DNA of 47,602 nucleotides from Desulfitibacter sp. BRH_c19 (GTDB taxonomy: Bacteria > Bacillota > DSM-16504 > Desulfitibacterales > Desulfitibacteraceae): contig LOER01000037.1 in assembly GCA_001515945.1 (NCBI GenBank), positions 1 to 47,602 on the forward strand, written 5' to 3'. Made by a program: the position numbers and the translations under genes. Each line of letters opens with the position of its first letter. Within the stretch, counting starts at the first letter, position 1. Below the pieces are notes generated by a model. It saw only the letters and a program-made list of their open reading frames with translations. It did not search any database and had not been told where the DNA came from. Positions 46,574-47,602 of the stretch are shown piece by piece.

Positions 46574-46834
46574 GTGGCTGTTCAATTTAAAGCTATTATA
46601 AAGGAAGATGGCAAGGGTGTTTTCCACCTGTTTCCTGGCTTATGCAAAGGCTGTGGTCTCTGTATAGAGAAATGCCCTGTTGATACTATAGGTTGGTCTA
46701 AGGAATTAGGTGTGTTTGGGACACCAGCGGTTGAACCTGGACACGGTAAACCATGTATTGCGTGCAAAATGTGTCAACTCGTATGTCCAGACTGCGCTAT
46801 ATTAATTGAAAAGGTAAAGAAAGAAAATAAGTAA
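46574..46834 (+). CDS. korD: 2-oxoacid:ferredoxin oxidoreductase, ferredoxin-like delta subunit
   Basis: 86 aa. Two [4Fe-4S] motifs are intact: CKGCGLCIEKCPVD and CIACKMCQLVCPDC. It passes electrons from the TPP subunit to external ferredoxin. The start is GTG at 46574 with GGGAGGG upstream. It is the last gene of the operon, whereas in many Bacillota the ferredoxin subunit comes first. Confidence 0.93.
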   Translation: MAVQFKAIIKEDGKGVFHLFPGLCKGCGLCIEKCPVDTIGWSKELGVFGTPAVEPGHGKPCIACKMCQLVCPDCAILIEKVKKENK

Positions 46835-46839
46835 ATTCA

Positions 46840-46866
46840 AGGGTCCAGACATTGGTTTTGGACCCT
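46840..46866 (+). terminator. Probable terminator after korD
   Basis: AGGGTCCA pairs with TGGACCCT around an 11-base loop. The T-run is weak (GCTAACCTTA). Confidence 0.6.
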
Positions 46867-46932
46867 GCTAACCTTACTTGAAAGGCTAAATTTACAAACC
46901 AAAAAAAACCTAAAAAGTTGTGGCAAATAATC

Positions 46933-46961
46933 TTGACAAATAGAACTGTAGATGTTAGTAT
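46933..46961 (+). promoter_or_regulatory. rRNA operon promoter
   Basis: -35 TTGACA (46933-46938, perfect), 17-base spacer, -10 TAGTAT (46956-46961), with an A-rich upstream stretch. The -10 context TGTTAGTAT is identical to that of the tRNA-Ser/SRP RNA promoter. Confidence 0.85.
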
Positions 46962-46969
46962 AACTATTG

Positions 46970-47213
46970 TCGTTCGAAACGGCAAAGCAACAAAAGCAAG
47001 AAGCACCAAGAAATACCAGTTGCAAAGAGGACGAAGAAATGTTAAACTAGAGTTCCGGCCGATGAGGCCAATGATCTTTGAGAATTGAACAGTGATAAGA
47101 ATTAGACCCGTTAATTGAAACAACAGTAATAAATTAATGGACAACAAAAAGTCCGATTTAAGCTAAGCTAGATCAAACTAGTAAAGTTAGTAACTAACGA
47201 AAGTTAGTTCAAA
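46970..47213 (+). other. rRNA leader
   Basis: About 240 bases of 5' leader. CTTTGAGAATTGAACAG is the kind of sequence seen in rRNA leaders and spacers of Bacillota. GGAC..GTCC and GTTAGT..ACTAAC pairs near 47139-47205 are candidate processing stems. No gene seen. Confidence 0.6.

Positions 47214-47602
<389 letters not shown>

Overview
The window is the replication-origin region of an AT-rich Gram-positive genome. It most likely comes from an anaerobic, spore-forming Bacillota of class Clostridia. Three things support this: the conserved order parB-parA-rsmG-mnmG-mnmE-jag-yidC-yidD-rnpA-rpmH | dnaA-dnaN-S4-recF-remB-gyrB-gyrA; sporulation-linked genes (bofA, jag, yidC/spoIIIJ type); and ferredoxin-linked 2-oxoacid metabolism (pyruvate:ferredoxin oxidoreductase and a four-subunit Kor-type enzyme). 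I cannot name the genus from sequence alone.

Layout. 1-387: a tandem repeat of a hairpin-forming 56-bp unit and one perfect parS site. 388-8503: minus-strand genes for chromosome partition, rRNA/tRNA modification and the membrane insertase/RNase P/L34 cluster. 8504-10595: a two-part oriC around dnaA, with DnaA boxes on both sides and a DnaA-trio plus AT tract just before dnaN. 10596-19470: plus-strand replication and gyrase genes, then pdxS-pdxT. 19520-22553: serS behind a T-box leader, five Ser/Arg tRNAs and tadA. 22576-30222: an accessory stretch with a flavin protein/HxlR pair, a decayed MFS gene, a secreted protein, a degenerate PLP-fold/acetyltransferase fusion next to an orphan cytosine-5 DNA methyltransferase, thymidine kinase, and an MscS-type channel. 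30513-39006: DEAD-box helicase, tRNA-Ser, SRP RNA, dnaX-ebfC-recR, an RpiR-type regulator with a radical-SAM aminomutase that carries the glutamate 2,3-aminomutase signature, yaaL and bofA. 39007-46834: pyruvate:ferredoxin oxidoreductase, a P-loop ATPase and korABCD. 46933-47602: promoter, leader and 5' quarter of a 16S rRNA gene.

Almost all core genes point away from oriC, so they are read with the replication fork. The genes that break this rule (flavin protein, MFS remnant, tdk, yaaL) lie in or beside the accessory stretches.

The most unusual signal is a family of dispersed structured repeats at 1-200, 19904-20008, 31931-32239, 38006-38295 and 39034-39146. All are intergenic apart from a few codons at one gene end. 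Two long copies share conserved blocks, and one internal stem changes sequence while keeping its base pairing, which suggests a structured RNA or a hairpin-ended non-autonomous mobile element. Other points of interest are rnpA, which is split by a one-base deficit in an A10 run, and the pseudo-PLP/GNAT plus DNA methyltransferase pair.
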